Origin: Cheiracanthium punctorium
Lineage: Eukaryota > Arthropoda > Arachnida > Araneae > Cheiracanthiidae
Assembly (NCBI GenBank): GCA_038373885.1
Contig: JAWZYV010013271.1
Coordinates: 372,001 to 436,000 of the forward strand
Direction: 5' to 3'
DNA length: 64,000 nt
Part shown: one piece after another, positions 1-11,967 of the stretch
Position numbering within the stretch: position 1 is the first letter of the stretch
Layout: the number at the start of each line of letters is the position of its first letter
Notes under the pieces: generated by a model
Seen by the model: the letters and a program-made list of their open reading frames with translations, nothing else
Databases searched by the model: none
What the model was told of the DNA's origin: nothing
Position numbers and translations under genes: made by a program

Positions 1-424
1 ATACACTAAAAGAGTAATTAAACTGTTTGTACAAAATCTGCTGGAAAGAAGCTGATGCGGATAGTTTTCTCGTTCATAACGGTTCTTTATTAACTCTCGG
101 TTGTCTGTGGGTGAGGATATCTAGAACACAACTAATATTACTAAAGAAAGCTTGTTTTCATTATTCCTGATTTTTAATAATATTTTTTTTTTATTTGTAA
201 GCAATGTAGTTCATGAAAATAATGCTATTAATCACAACTAATATAACAAAATACTACAACTAATATAACAAAGATTTTTTATTCCGAAGATATTCTCACA
301 AAAATTTTATTTCGTTAAAAATATAGTTTTGTTCAAAATACACAGTGATTTTTTTTTCGCTTTACTACGGACAAATCTATTGAAATCTATCTATGAACTG
401 ATCTATTAAAATGCAGCAGTAATA

Positions 425-650
425 TGATGTACAGCTGCGGAGAAAAAAAGGCCCACTTGTACTTTTTTCAGCCGTCGATCGTCGTACAGCAAAGTTAAAG
501 ATACCAATCGTTTACGATTGAAGTACACTTTAATTTGATATTTATCAAAATTGCATAAGGGGACATCTACATATTAAAATTCGCACCAACCTTTTTTTTT
601 CTCAATAGCAATCCCTAGGTTTCACTTCATATTTCAAAAATTTAGCTCAT
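425..650 (+). repeat. Left arm of ~220 bp inverted repeat pair
   Basis: This segment is an imperfect reverse complement of 2110-2345. Shared blocks include the motif 'CAGCTGCGGA', then 'AAAAAAGGCCCACTTG', then 'TTGCATAAGGGG' in the same order and spacing. The arms are about 1.5 kb apart. They are either terminal repeats of one ~1.9 kb element or two oppositely oriented copies of an interspersed repeat; no clear target duplication is visible. Confidence 0.6.
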
Positions 651-2110
651 TTTAACCCCGGATACCCATTTTCAATAAATTTGAACTGAAAATTTGTGAG
701 TTATGAGCTTCCAAAATTCCCCTCCCCCTATGTTAAAATATTTTTTCATACTTTAATTCATATCTCATAAATATTGATAATAAGAAGCTGATTTTTATTG
801 GAACTATTAGAACTAAACGACCAAAACATTATTATGATTTTTTAATAAAATATTAATATGAATTATGAATTATGATTTATGATTTATTAAATTAATATTT
901 AAAAAAATTATGAATGGTGACCTAGACAAATTTCGATGGAAATAGATGCAGAAATTACTATTACATGGCTGTGCAAAATTTCAAAATTTTTTCGTTCAGT
1001 AGTTTAATTTATAGTAAATAAAATGTGTTATTTTCATGAGTTAAGGGACCATATATAAAGTTATTAAGTGGCAATTTTTTGAAAACTGCTTAAAATAAAC
1101 GTAAATTAGATATATTTTGTGCAAAAACAGAGTAAAAAGTAGAGGTATTAAAAAAATTCAATTTTGAAGTAAATAAATTAGAGGTTTTTACCGTTCGATG
1201 ATGATTCTATAAAGCGTCTATTGTTGCGTCCGCTACCATAGCCCCCACAAATAAAATATTTTTCAGGTATAGGATTAGAGGCAGTAGATGTATATGACTT
1301 CTAATGCAACATACTATTTATGAAAAACTAACATCCTCAACATTCCAGGCATGAATTTGACCTTTTTTAATAATGCAAACATTAGATCTTTGTACTTCCC
1401 CATATTTTATCAAACATTCAAAAAACATTAAAAATCACGTTTTTCTGTCTAAATTTTCGTATGACAATAAATTAAAATACCAGCAGAAATATTGCACTCT
1501 GCAGACGAAAATATTAAATGAAGAAAGTGAAATAACAAACACAGTAATAGTATTCGGGCGGCAAAAAAGTAATTGCGTTTCTTACATGAAATTTAAACAA
1601 ATAAATTTTCAATCATGAAACCATTCGTCTAGTTCGACCGTAGCTGGGTAACATTCATGCTTGCAGTCAGAAGAGCAGAGAACAGCGTCTCACTCCTGCC
1701 AACATTTCAGCTGTCTAAGAGAACCATCATGTGAAATACTCAATAACAATTTCAAAATTAGAAAGATTTTTCAAAATCGTGAGCAGTCGTTTTGCATTTT
1801 TCCTTAAGTCATGTATACGAACCAAGTAAGTTATGAACTCACGGGTCATTCCGACCTCTGACTAAACATTCTACTTTCTACCCTTGATATTCTCAGTACA
1901 GAAAACTTTAAGAGAGATGGTATCAATATTTTCCTTGAAAAGAATATTTATTTCTTTTAACTCTCGCGAGCGAAATGAATGAAAGGCGAAAAGTTCGGAA
2001 CTTACAAATACCGCTTTTCAATTTGTAGAAAGTCCCTTAAAAACGCGCAAAAAATAATTCGCAATATCTCCGGAAATTATCGTAGAAAAATAGTGAAAAT
2101 TAATATTTAG
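650..2110. other. AT-rich spacer between inverted repeats, no recognised gene
   Basis: Very AT-rich sequence with short homopolymer runs. An 81-codon open frame at 1373-1618 shows no recognisable motif and is not called a gene. If the flanking arms are termini of one element, this would be its interior. Confidence 0.4.
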
Positions 2111-2345
2111 GGTAATTTGAAGGTTTTCTTTCGTTTAATAAAGTCAAAATACAGTGTTGCCGTTGAGAAAAACGAAGTTGATGCAGAATTAAATATGAAG
2201 ACGGCCCCTTATGCAAATTAAATTTATAGTAAATTAAAGTATGCGTTATTTGCAAACGAATGGTATATATAACTTTGCTGTAAGACGAACGACGGCGAAA
2301 TAAAGAGCAAGTGGGCCTTTTTTTTCCGCAGCTGTGCATATATAA
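2110..2345 (-). repeat. Right arm of ~220 bp inverted repeat pair
   Basis: Reverse complement partner of 425-650. Read on the minus strand it gives 'CAGCTGCGGA', 'GGCCCACTTG', 'CAGCAAAGTTA', 'TTGCATAAGGGG' and a 'TTTTTCTCAA' block, matching the left arm with many substitutions, so the pair is old. An 83-codon minus-strand frame here is only a by-product of the repeat. Confidence 0.6.
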
Positions 2346-2475
2346 TTCCATGAAAACAGTTCAAAAATTACTATATTTGTTAACAACTTAACTGGTCAAC
2401 TTTAGTTTACCGAAAATATGTTTTAAAAAGTTTTTTTTTTTCAAATAAATTAAAAAGTTGTGGATTTTAACTATA

Positions 2476-2984
2476 CAGTGAAACTTTTCAGGGGCGACCA
2501 CCGGCCGCTCGCGACCGAACAAAAAATTCGGTCGAGGTGGTCGCTCAGAGAAATACAAAACATTTGATAGCCCCCTCCCCCCCCCAAAAAAAATTCTAAA
2601 AAATATTGTTTCTGCTATTACTTATGAAATTGCGTAATAATGCATATAAGTAATCACACAAATATATTTTTCTAATTAATTTTTTTTTAATGTTTAAAAA
2701 TTTTGGATCCATCTTATTCTTTTACATTCCATTTTAAAGCGTGTTATATGTATAAGGGCAGAATTTTTCCAGTGTGTTGTACGAATCCGTCTTACTTTAG
2801 GAAAAACGGAAGAAAATTTCCGGATAAGGAACGGCGATGGGTCACTTATAGAGAGGGTTGTGTGGTCTCTTCTTGAGAGCTTTTTAATATTAAGCAGACA
2901 CGGAAAAAAATCGGTGACAAAAAAAATGCGTCGTTGGAGGAGAGGGTTGCTTAATAGAGGTGGTCGCTCATGTAAGTTTACGTA
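2476..2984. mobile_element. pogo/Tigger-like MITE (decayed)
   Basis: The left end reads 'TACAGTGAAACTTTTCAGGG' followed by 'GCGACCACC'. The right end, on the opposite strand, reads 'GTAAACTTACATGAGCGACC' followed by 'ACC'. This layout (CAGTRAAAC, then a CGACCACC block, TA target) resembles pogo-type termini. No transposase remains. An additional internal 'GAGGTGGTCGCTC' block lies near the left end. The outermost right bases are eroded, so that boundary is approximate. Confidence 0.5.
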
Positions 2985-2999
2985 TTCCGAATGGGCGGG

Positions 3000-5740
3000 T
3001 AACACGAAAAACTCCATAATGCTATAAATTCAAAAGTTAGTTCGTAAGATTTCGTAAGGGAGAGTGCCGTCATTTTGATGTCACAATTTAAAAATTGCAT
3101 TTGAAATCCATTTAGGTTTGCTGGCTTAGCGGAAAATGCGCGCTACGAGCTTCGATACTGCAGCAGGGTTGAAAAGTCAAACGCACTCTGATATAATGGA
3201 AAATATAAAGAGCTTTTTCTGTCATGGTGTTTGAGCAATCTTATCGGACTCCAAATTGCTGAGAATATATCCATTCCCAGTATTCTTTGAATTGGAAAAC
3301 GAAAATGTTACGAAGCAGCAAACATTATGACTTAAGTCACTCTTCCGCATTTAAAAATGTCCCGTCGTTACGGAAAACCATTAAGGGACCGTATAAATGT
3401 TGAAATTTTAAATTATGGGTTATAATTCCAGTTTCTGGCATAATGCGGAGAAAGAAGCACGGGTTATTTATAGTCAGGCTCTATGAAAATCTATCCGGGG
3501 CCAGGCATACTAAATCGTATATATGTGTAGCATGCAGATGTGTAACACCGAACACGCTACGCAAAATACAGGAAGAGTTTTCTACACGGGTGCATATTTA
3601 CATTGCAAACGAAAAATATCCGTAATGTATTCGAAAATTTGTTTCTCGTTTCATTTTTTCCCCTCCTTGTCAAATTTCGAAAATGTTAAAACTTCCTGTG
3701 ATTTAGATCACGTATTTAATATTCACAATCGTTTGTGATCAGTTCCTTAATCTAACACACTTAAAACGAAGCATTTTAACTTTAATTTCCGTTCTTATTT
3801 TTCCTCTACTTTCCTCAAAATTTTCGCTTTTTTCACCCCCGCATGCAATAAATAGCCTTATAATGGGTATTTATTTCTAACTGGCTCTCGCCTCCCAGGC
3901 TCAAAATAGATTTTCTTACATCACTTTGTAACTTGTTATGCGTTTCTCATTCCCCTCTGTTGACGCTTATTTTGCATACTTTATTTTGATGCCACGCACC
4001 GGCTTTCAAAATTATCCAATCGCTCCCTGTTCATGGGCGCCGACAGCATAGGGCAAGGAGGGGCACTTGCCCCCCCTTGCATGCAGTGCCCCTTGCATGC
4101 ACTTTGTATGCAGTGTTTTTCCTTGCTTTTTTGTTCTTTTCAACATGGTAACCATACGTTGAAGTAATCTTTGCCCCGCACCCCCTGAGAAAATTTCATA
4201 GGTCTAAATGTATTGTAACTCTGTGATTTGGCGTTGGTTATCTCGGCCAAGTATATGTTCTCGCCAATGAGTTGCATCTGAATTTTCTCACTCACTCCAG
4301 CTCTATTCGACTACTCTTGTAACACGTTCTTTTATGGCTGGCCATTACCAGACCTTTATTTTAAATATACTTGTTTTAAATATGTTTATTTTAAATAGCT
4401 TTTTTAAATAAATAGTTTTGAAGTATCTTACGTCGTCGTATCGCAACTAAAGTATCTGGCTCAATGAACCTGGGGTTATTCTTCAAACAGTGAGTTATAT
4501 ATACTAATAACACTAATTAATTAATAAAAATAGTTTAAGCAAAAATTCTTCAGTCCCCTTTTGAACTCAACCGATTCGTTTACGCGTTTAGTATGTTACC
4601 TCTTCCTTTTTTGAAGTCGGTAAATATACATTTTGCCGGGTTCTGCTAGAAACAGTGGTAACAACAATAGTAATAATAATAATAACAAATAGCCGAAACG
4701 AAAGCTAAACAGCAACAGTAAATAGCATTTAAAAAGTTTAAGAGGTAATCGCTAAGTCATATAAAACAAAAAACTCGAATAAAAACCGAATCACAAAGAA
4801 TAAACATCTTCCTTTCAATTACTCATGGTTTCTCGTTACCGAGCTTGCTTCCTTTTAGGTGAATTACACATTACCACAATTGCTGGTCAGGTAACTTTTT
4901 CCGTTAAATAACTTTAAACTTTCGTCCCTGATAATGAATGTTCTCGTCAAGAGCTTGGCGTGACAAAAAATTTTAGAAGGGAACACGACCTGTTCAAGAG
5001 TAAAAAATCGCAAAGTCTCTACGGGTTTTGAAAAAAAAAAGTTTTTAAATATATGGTTTTCTGAACAAACTTGGGAAGGCAAGTACCCCGGTGTGTCTTC
5101 CCGACACCACACCTATGATCCTTGTCATCAGAAATGTACAAAATTTACGAACTCAAAAGCTCTCCAACAAAAACATTTGAAAGCTCTTTTTTCCTTCCTT
5201 TCATAAAATAGTTTTATCTCACCTATGGCCTTTGATCTCGCAAGATGTCAATATTTGACTTGCAAAATGAAATTCGAAAGGCGTTCCTCTCCTCCCGCCC
5301 TATTCCGTTTACAGATATTCACGAATTATTACCTATTCGCAAAAGTGTAAATAATCAGTGAGAGAAAGGAAATATCGAATTTTTCTTCTAAATGCAAAAC
5401 GGAACAACTTTTTCAGTGGGTGTTTGATATCGTGTTTTATTTGACTGAACTGCATTTACAGTTATTTTTTACATTTACTCTTAAATATTCGACTTCCAGA
5501 CTTTTACGCATCACTTATTGTTGTTGTTTTTTTCCGTACTTTGTTTAAAATTGTAAATAACACAATTTTTAATTCATCAAAGTTGTCTCAACGTAATTAA
5601 AAAAACTATTCATTTCTGTGAATTAAAAATGTTAATGTGGCTGCCTTCCTTCGGAGTGTTGTTTTTTTTCCCGGTGAAGCATTGATTATTTAATGTGAAT
5701 TATGTCCCAAAAAGATGTCAACACGTTTTAATTCACTAGG
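3000..5740. other. Unassigned intergenic/intronic stretch
   Basis: No gene recognised. Short frames at 3443-3738 and 4864-5112 lack motifs. A single hAT-type terminus-like string, 'CATGGGCGCCGACAG', occurs at about 4032; it resembles the ends of the large element at 59177-63690, but no partner end was found nearby. Confidence 0.4.
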
Positions 5741-5741
5741 C

Positions 5742-6450
5742 ATAAGCAAGCAATGCGACCCGACCCTACAGGCAAGACCTAGGCCACCTAACCGAGGGAG
5801 GCGGTACTATCCAGTCAGCAAACTTCTTTTGAGTCCTGTATAAGGGGAAAATTGATCCTGGCTCGTCCTTCAGTCAAGGGCGGCTCCAGGCTGAATTTTC
5901 GGAGGGGGCCATTGAACTTTTTAGATAGCCTATAAATTGTTTAAAATTCCAACTGAACGTGAGGAATCGTAAAGTATACGAATCTAAAGTTCAAAAACAA
6001 AAAGTTCGGAGGGGGCTATGGCCCCTATGACCCCCTCGCTGGAGCCGCCCTTGCCTTCAGTCCATCTCTCTCTCCCAGCAACGAACTGGCTAGGTGGAAG
6101 ATGGGGAAAATTGAGCATGGGCTGCATACAGTTTGGACCGTTTTTTAAATATCCTATCTCTTCCCTGCTTTCTAAAAAATCCCTTTTTTTTTTAATTTGT
6201 GAACTGGGCCATAAGTAAAGTTTTCCAAACTTAAATTTCAGGGCCAGTTCGCCGAGGTTAACGTTCCAGGTTGTAAATGCAGAGACTTTGAGCCCCGAAA
6301 CAGAGACTTAACTGAGGCGTTTTGCCCCGGGCGCCGATAACGGTTACGACTCTACCACGAGAGATGCACGGGGGTAGGTGTTATGACGGCATTGCCATCT
6401 GTCACCTTGACCGCCGGATGACAACCATTGACTCAACAGTGCCACAACAG
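5742..6450 (+). repeat. Interspersed repeat B, copy 1 (interrupted)
   Basis: Collinear with 23025-23790. Shared strings include 'CCTTCAGTCCATCTCTCT', 'GGAAGATGG'/'AGAAGATGG', 'CATACAGTTTGG', 'ATAAAGTTTTACAAAC'-like sequence, 'GAGAGATGC' and 'GCCGGATGACAACC'. This copy contains an extra 179 bp MITE plus an 8 bp duplication absent from the other copy. No protein-coding potential was recognised, and the family was not identified. Confidence 0.7.
5875..6053. mobile_element. hAT-type MITE with 8 bp TSD and an empty site elsewhere
   Basis: The terminal inverted repeats begin 'CAAGGGCGGCTCCAG' and end with its near-perfect complement 'CTGGAGCCGCCCTTG'. An exact 8 bp duplication, CCTTCAGT, flanks it at 5867-5874 and 6054-6061. 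In repeat copy 2 the same site at 23151-23158 holds a single CCTTCAGT with nothing inserted. The 8 bp TSD and C-A-start TIR fit the hAT superfamily. The 179 bp body has no transposase. Confidence 0.85.
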
Positions 6451-6454
6451 TGTT

Positions 6455-6660
6455 AGTGGCGTAACCAAGGGACGCAGTCTTGCCTAGACGGCACTTCTTG
6501 GGAGGCGTTCAAAAAATTTTTGTTTTAAAAGGGACGCCGCTAAAATACTTTGTCTAATGTGCCAAATTTGCTCGGGACAGCGCTAGTAATATAAATTGAA
6601 AAAATGCTCAAAATAAGGTTGGGGAAAAAAAAGACAACCTTAGAGAAGACGTTTACATTA
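6455..6660 (+). repeat. Terminal fragment with 'GTGGCGTAAC' end
   Basis: Starts 'AGTGGCGTAACCAAGGG' and includes 'GAGGCGTTCAAA' and an A/T-rich block ahead of 'CGCTA'. A similar order occurs at 27978-28090 ('TTGGCGTAACTAAGG', 'GGTGTTCAAAGGATTTT', 'GGCGCTATTAAAAT'). It probably represents one-sided, truncated hAT-like elements. No partner terminus is visible. Confidence 0.4.
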
Positions 6661-6773
6661 GGAGTGAAACACTGTCAGTTTTGAAAAATCGGCTGCTATC
6701 AATTAGAACTTCAATCACGAGTCAGAACAATAGCTGCTCCCTCCCGTAAAAAGGACGGGCACATTATCTTATA

Positions 6774-6890
6774 TACAGGGTATCCGAGAAACATGTTTAC
6801 CACGCTTTGGTTCCTTTATCCGTTAGAGATAAGTAGGCAAAGGCGACAAAAATTTATTTAAAATAAGGTAGTAAAATAAGACTACATTCA
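6774..6890 (+). repeat. Tc/mariner-like MITE terminus, family 'TACAGGGTRTCC', copy 1
   Basis: Begins 'TACAGGGTATCCGAGAAAC' and continues with 'TTTATCCGTTAGAGATAA' and 'AAAATAAGGT'. The reverse complements of 21545-21664 and 42525-42636 show the same order, and 39749 onward opens with the same terminus. Only one end is recognisable here. Confidence 0.5.
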
Positions 6891-7245
6891 GAATAAGTTC
6901 CTCTCGTCGATTTTTCGAAAAGTGACGCTCTTTAAACGCGTATACAACTCCAGAATAAAACAAAAAACCCAATAAGTAGTAAAAGTTTTTCCACTCACTA
7001 ATAAAGTTATGTAAAAAAGTTTAGTTATATAGAGTTATTATATTTGTGAGTCATAATGAAACACTTGGAAGCGTTGGGAGCTGCTGGTAACAAAATTGAA
7101 ATATAATTCAGAGTAAAAGGGTTAACTCACGCAGTATGTCTTGTCAGGGAATCCCATCACAGAATGTCGGGATCAAATGTTGTAATCAAGTTTTCGGTAA
7201 TTTCCTAATATCCAGCTGACTGAAAATTTTGCGGACTTACCAAGA

Positions 7246-7303
7246 ATCAATGACAATCAATGAAAAGAATCAATGAAAATCAATGAAAACGGAATCAATG
7301 AAA
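7246..7303 (+). repeat. Short minisatellite of AATCAATGAAAA units
   Basis: The motif AATCAATGA(A)AA recurs about five times with small insertions, giving an imperfect tandem array. No function is implied. Confidence 0.7.
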
Positions 7304-8005
7304 ACGGTGTGCGTACAGCATGACTAATTCTCTGACGGGAGCACTCAAAAGAATTTCAATACACTATTATCTATGGAAGCGTTAAAACAAAAGATGTATT
7401 TTAGAGACTTGTCTATTAATGTCAGTTTAAGTCTTCAAGAGAAGAGAAGCATCTCCTAAATATCGATGCCGCTCGGAAGCTGCTCTAAGGATTCTTAACT
7501 TTTTCATGGGCGAGGTTATGTGCAGAGAGTCGAAAGTAATTGGGAATTTTCTGGCCCATATTTTAGGATTAATTGAAATATTTTCCCTCTACTTTAATAT
7601 CCGATAAGGAAACAAATGAAACTAGTGTTACTCAAACATTTATATTTTTCAAGAGCATGAATGCGTTATTTGCGAAATAAATGTCTAAAAACTAAACGCT
7701 GCTTGTACGGGAAATCAAACACAATAATGTATAACTAAAAGGAAGACTTTTATACAGTGCAATCTTGATAATCCGACATACATGGAACCAGACAACCGCC
7801 GGATCATCGAGAAATTCTGGATGATCAAGATTTCTTGTTTTTGACAGAAACATAAAATGGTGTGCTTTAGCTTGGTCGGCATTGTAGTACACTACACTGC
7901 AAAAGGTTTCAGTACCAAATAACGGCATACATACTGGCAGCAGTAAGACCAAAATATATACTGTAAATTTCATATTTGGTATATGTACCGTAAAATATTT
8001 TATAG

Positions 8006-8942
8006 TATAGGAGAGGGGGGGGGTATTATGGAATAGTCGGGAAATATGGAATACCGAAGTTTTGGCTCTGTTAGGTGCTGTTGTCACATGGGAATAATAC
8101 GAACTACTCAAGAAAGATTCTCGTGTCACAATGCAGTAAGAGTTGACCCCTTGTTCTTGCCGTACCACTCTCTACAGAACAAAGTGTGTTTTGTGATTTT
8201 CAAGAGTTTTTGCAGAAGAGTTCAAGAGTTTTTGAAAACTTCAGAATGCTTTCTGAAGTTTTCAAACATTTTAACCTACTAGTATACCCGTGACTTGAAC
8301 ATGGATGTTACGCATAATGTACACTAAAAGAATTGTAGTTTGTTGTACTGTGGTTGTTTCTTAGCTGACAGTGTTTGGCCCATCCGTTTAAAGGTCCATT
8401 TTCGTAGATGGCGTGTCGGGTATTATGGAATACTAGGTAATAGTGCAATGTATTTAATGCCATCCACTAAAGAACCGGAAAACGAACACACTGAATATAT
8501 CTGCTGTAACTAAAAATTCTTTAAAGATCAATGAGGTGAAATTTGGATTCAATGCTTCACATTTTCCCTGTAGGCTTACCTTTACTGTACCGGAGCAGAG
8601 AAAGAAGATTATGTCTGCGACTTATCTAAATAGAGACACGAAGCAGGAATGACTCGAGCATAGTCTTAAGAATATGATTCATAGTTAAAAATAACTTTTA
8701 TGAAGTATAGTTAGTTTTCCAATGGTTTAAACCACTTATTCCATATTATACTCCATTCGTAACTTTTTTTAAATAATTTTTTCTATAACAACAAAATCAG
8801 TAGTGTTTTCTTTACAGGTGACATTTCATTACAATTAGTTATAGTATGTACTCCTGATGATTTGGGGTATTTTATTCAATAAGCTGTAAAGTTATAGTTA
8901 GAAATGTAAATGGTATTCCATAATACCCTCCTCTCCTCTATA
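8006..8942. mobile_element. ~0.94 kb TIR element with 'GGGTATTATGGAATA' ends
   Basis: The left end reads 'TATAGGAGAG', a G run, then 'TATTATGGAATA'. The right end is its reverse complement ('TATTCCATAATACCC', then 'CTCCTCTCCTCTATA'). The flanks are TA and fall within a stretch of repeated 'TACYGTAAA' motifs. The internal motif 'GGGTATTATGGAATAC' recurs near 8418. Open frames at 7692-8282 straddle the left boundary and are not convincing genes. Probably a Tc1/mariner-type non-autonomous element. Confidence 0.65.
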
Positions 8943-9080
8943 TATACTGTAAAAAAAAGTGTAAATACCGTAAAAGTATATGTACTATAAACTATACCGT
9001 AAATTACGTTCTGAACTAACAATACATTATCTAGCTGCGATGTATAATAACATTTTCTTTTTTAACATTCCTTATTTTGC

Positions 9081-9144
9081 TAACCCTAGAATCGAACCCT
9101 CGCCCTACGGAGTGAGAGACTGCTGTTATTGTCCACTAGACCCC
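9081..9144 (-). pseudogene. tRNA-like sequence (SINE head or tRNA pseudogene)
   Basis: On the minus strand it reads 'GGGGTCTAGTGGACAATA', resembling a D-arm/box A, and further on 'GAGGGTTCGATTCTAGG', a clear box B. The interval between them could hold an anticodon arm with CTC, suggesting a tRNA-Glu-like origin. Acceptor-stem pairing is poor, so a functional tRNA is unlikely. Confidence 0.4.
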
Positions 9145-9149
9145 ATCCA

Positions 9150-11190
9150 ATCTGTAAACGTTGAAGTGGAGGTTATTTTAGTCTCAGAATGAGACTTGAA
9201 TGGGGGAAAATGCTTTTCATGAAATTGACAGTTTGAAATTCGCGACAAAGTGTTGTCCAATTATTATTAACAGAGTCTAATTGCTGGGTTGGCAAGAAAT
9301 TAATTTCAATTTTCACAAATATACATTCAACATTTACTCTTAAGGACACATGGAACATCTCGACGAGTAAAAAGAGGCAGTTTTTGTAAAAGATTTAACA
9401 TCATGTATTTCATTCAGAAATAGAGATAGAAATGAAATTTTTTGTCCACTATATATACACACATTGCAATCTATATATAAAATAAAAATAATTTATTTGA
9501 TTCATAAATTAGTTTTTAAGAACTAATTAACTTTTTACATATCTCTTTGAAACTTTTTGAAAAGTATGTCAGTTTGGTACTCTTTTCTAAAAAACTACTA
9601 AGTCAATAACCTTAAAATTTGGTATGGTATCATAAAATTAGCTATCTGAGAACAATAAGAAGAGATTTTTTACTTTGGCTATAAAAAAAATATAAAAAGT
9701 ATAAAATATTTTACAAAAAACTTTTAAAATCCTAAAAATTAAAGAAACAAAAGAATTATTATTTTCAATTTTTTTTTATTTTTTTTTACCCAGATGTATT
9801 ATGTTAGGTATTTTGAAAGAAACAAGTTAGTTAAACAATTTTGGAAGTTTTCAACTGTTTACCTGAAACAGATTTTCTGAATAGTGTACTAAAGCATAAC
9901 AAAACACATGTTGAGAAAAAAGCTAAAAAACTAAAACTTTATTGAAGCCAAACCATGTTTGTTTACTTTTTAAAAGCGATATTTTGAGTATTTATACATT
10001 TTTTGGAAGCCGAAAATATCTGAAAATTATCCCTTTACTGATTTTTTGCTCCCTATTTAAAATTTAAAAAACATAAATTACTAACCCATTCCAAAATTTA
10101 TGAATGTAATCTGAAATACCCTTTATGAAAGTCAACTCGTCATTAAATTCGAATTTTCCTGACTTCCATTTTATCCAGAAAAATTTTTAGTTTAGAATTG
10201 ATAAACCCCCACTCCCTCCCTTTCCCGTCCCATGTAACAAAATTCTGACGCTACTTATAGATTCCAAATACATAAACATAGTAACATAGGCGTAAATTAA
10301 CCGTATGTGTTCCCTACATTACGGAGTTTTTGCTTGCCATTTCTTCCTACGCTATCCGCTATTCGGAATACTTTGACCAATCAGTTTTCGGAATTTATTC
10401 GTGAGCATGCGCTGTACCGTCCGATGGCATTTAACGTTAGCGTTAGCATGAGTTAAAACCGCTATGCAAAAACTCCCTATTAACAAAAAAATCCGTTACT
10501 TTACGATATGAATGCCGTTTATAATAGAAGCGGCACATATACAGTATTTTTAAGGATCGAGTACTGTAAATCAGTCCTCTTTTATGCGTAGTATAATTTG
10601 AAGCATGGGGTAATGCGAAGGCTTGGAGCCAGAACGCTCAAAATCACATTGGCAGGTAGTCACTTGAAACTAAAGACTATTAACCTCGAAACGGGTCGTG
10701 ATGGGTCAGTCCTCGAATTGCCAAATAGATGAAGTGAGACTCATTTTTCTGTCGAAAGGACTATTTAAACAGTAAAAGCACGTCATTTCGTTTACAAAAA
10801 AACTGAGCGGTTTTTTTTTTCTCTGTCTTATTATTATTTTAAACAATCATTCGTATGTTGAACGTTCCATGAGGTATTTATAGAGCCATTTCATTGATAA
10901 AATCTGCTTTCCTTTTCGCACTCCTGAAAGTAATAGGAAAGCAGTCATCTTCGACGAAGGACATCATCTAGGGAACTCTGGCTTATTTCGTTCTGCATGT
11001 ACAGCACTTAAACTTGGTTAGAAAAAGTCTCGTTTCGAGAAAAAAGTTCTTGAGACCGAAAATTTTATCTCACCTCACTTCAAAGCAAAACTACTAGCAA
11101 TACATTTTTCGCAAGGCGTAGCTTTGTCGAGTTCCAAGTTTTAAAGTTTCCAACAACAGTTTAAATATTTTTTTCTCCCTTCTAGTTTAA
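9150..11190. other. Unassigned AT-rich stretch
   Basis: No gene recognised. A weak inverted pair 'GGAGTTTTTGC' (10326) / 'GCAAAAACTCC' (10465) could bound a small MITE, but no target duplication is evident. Confidence 0.4.
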
Positions 11191-11204
11191 CTGTGTTTTT
11201 TGTG

Positions 11205-11960
11205 GGACACGCCCTGCGCAGAGCGCCTCAAGAATATCGCGACAGACTTTTAGGGGGAAGTAGGGCATGCCTTAAGGACTGGGGACTGCACATCAACACA
11301 CGAGCGGAAATTTCAGTGGAGAATGGTACCAGAGGTATGAGTAGAAGACCTGAAAGGACTGAAGAGAGTGATTCATTGGAAACATTTATCAGACATCACG
11401 AGTACAAATGGAGTGCCAGATGAAGGAATGCAGATCATAATGTTACGACAGATGCTCGAGGTTTGCACCATCACGCATCAAGCCATGTCTCAACGCGCCG
11501 TCGACACGGCGCGTTGATTGCCAAACAAGAAGATCGAACACACTGCACACCACGATCACTTGATCTATTGTGCCTCGATTTCTTTCTGTGCGTTTACTTC
11601 AGAGATACTGCGTATCACACAAGAGCCTGCGGTACTCTTGATGGAGTTCCAGCGGGTTTCGTCCGACAATCAATGTGCCGTCGTCGGTGTGTGCCATGCT
11701 TGGCATCAGATGGCGCAGACTTCAAGCATCTGTTGTAACATTATGAACTGCATTCATCAGGTACGTCATTCGTACTCACGATGTCCAATAAATGTTTCCG
11801 ATGATGGACTGAGATCATTTATTGGACAAGGAGGATCTCTTGTGTCCTTTCAGATATCTCGCTTTCACTTTCCCTCTGACGTTTCCGCTCATGGTTTGAT
11901 GCGCAGTTCTCTACGATGTGCCCTACCTCCCCACAAAAGTTTGACGAGATGTGTTTGAAA
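11205..11960. mobile_element. Long palindrome built from two transposase 3' ends
   Basis: The left arm (~11215-11535) and right arm (~11590-11955) are imperfect reverse complements over more than 300 bp. Shared blocks include 'GAAACATTTATYRGACATC', 'CATAATGTTACRACAGATGC' and 'GAGCGGAAA'. On the plus strand the right arm encodes 'VRQSMCRRRCVPCLASDG' followed by 'ADFKHLL' and a stop at 11736-11738. This resembles the C-terminus of arthropod Tc/IS630-type transposases (DUF4817-like), typically ending H/F..HLL. The left arm encodes the degraded equivalent on the minus strand. Both coding tails point outward. A perfect 11 bp hairpin (11491-11516) sits at the inner end of the left arm. Elevated GC relative to neighbours. 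Confidence 0.6.
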
Positions 11961-11967
11961 CACTGTA

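Noticed and set aside
7756..7960. pogo-like terminus 'TACAGTGCAATCTTGATAATC'-type string (first 20 bases considered)
   Set aside because: Resembles a pogo end, but no convincing inverted partner or TA-bounded right end was found.
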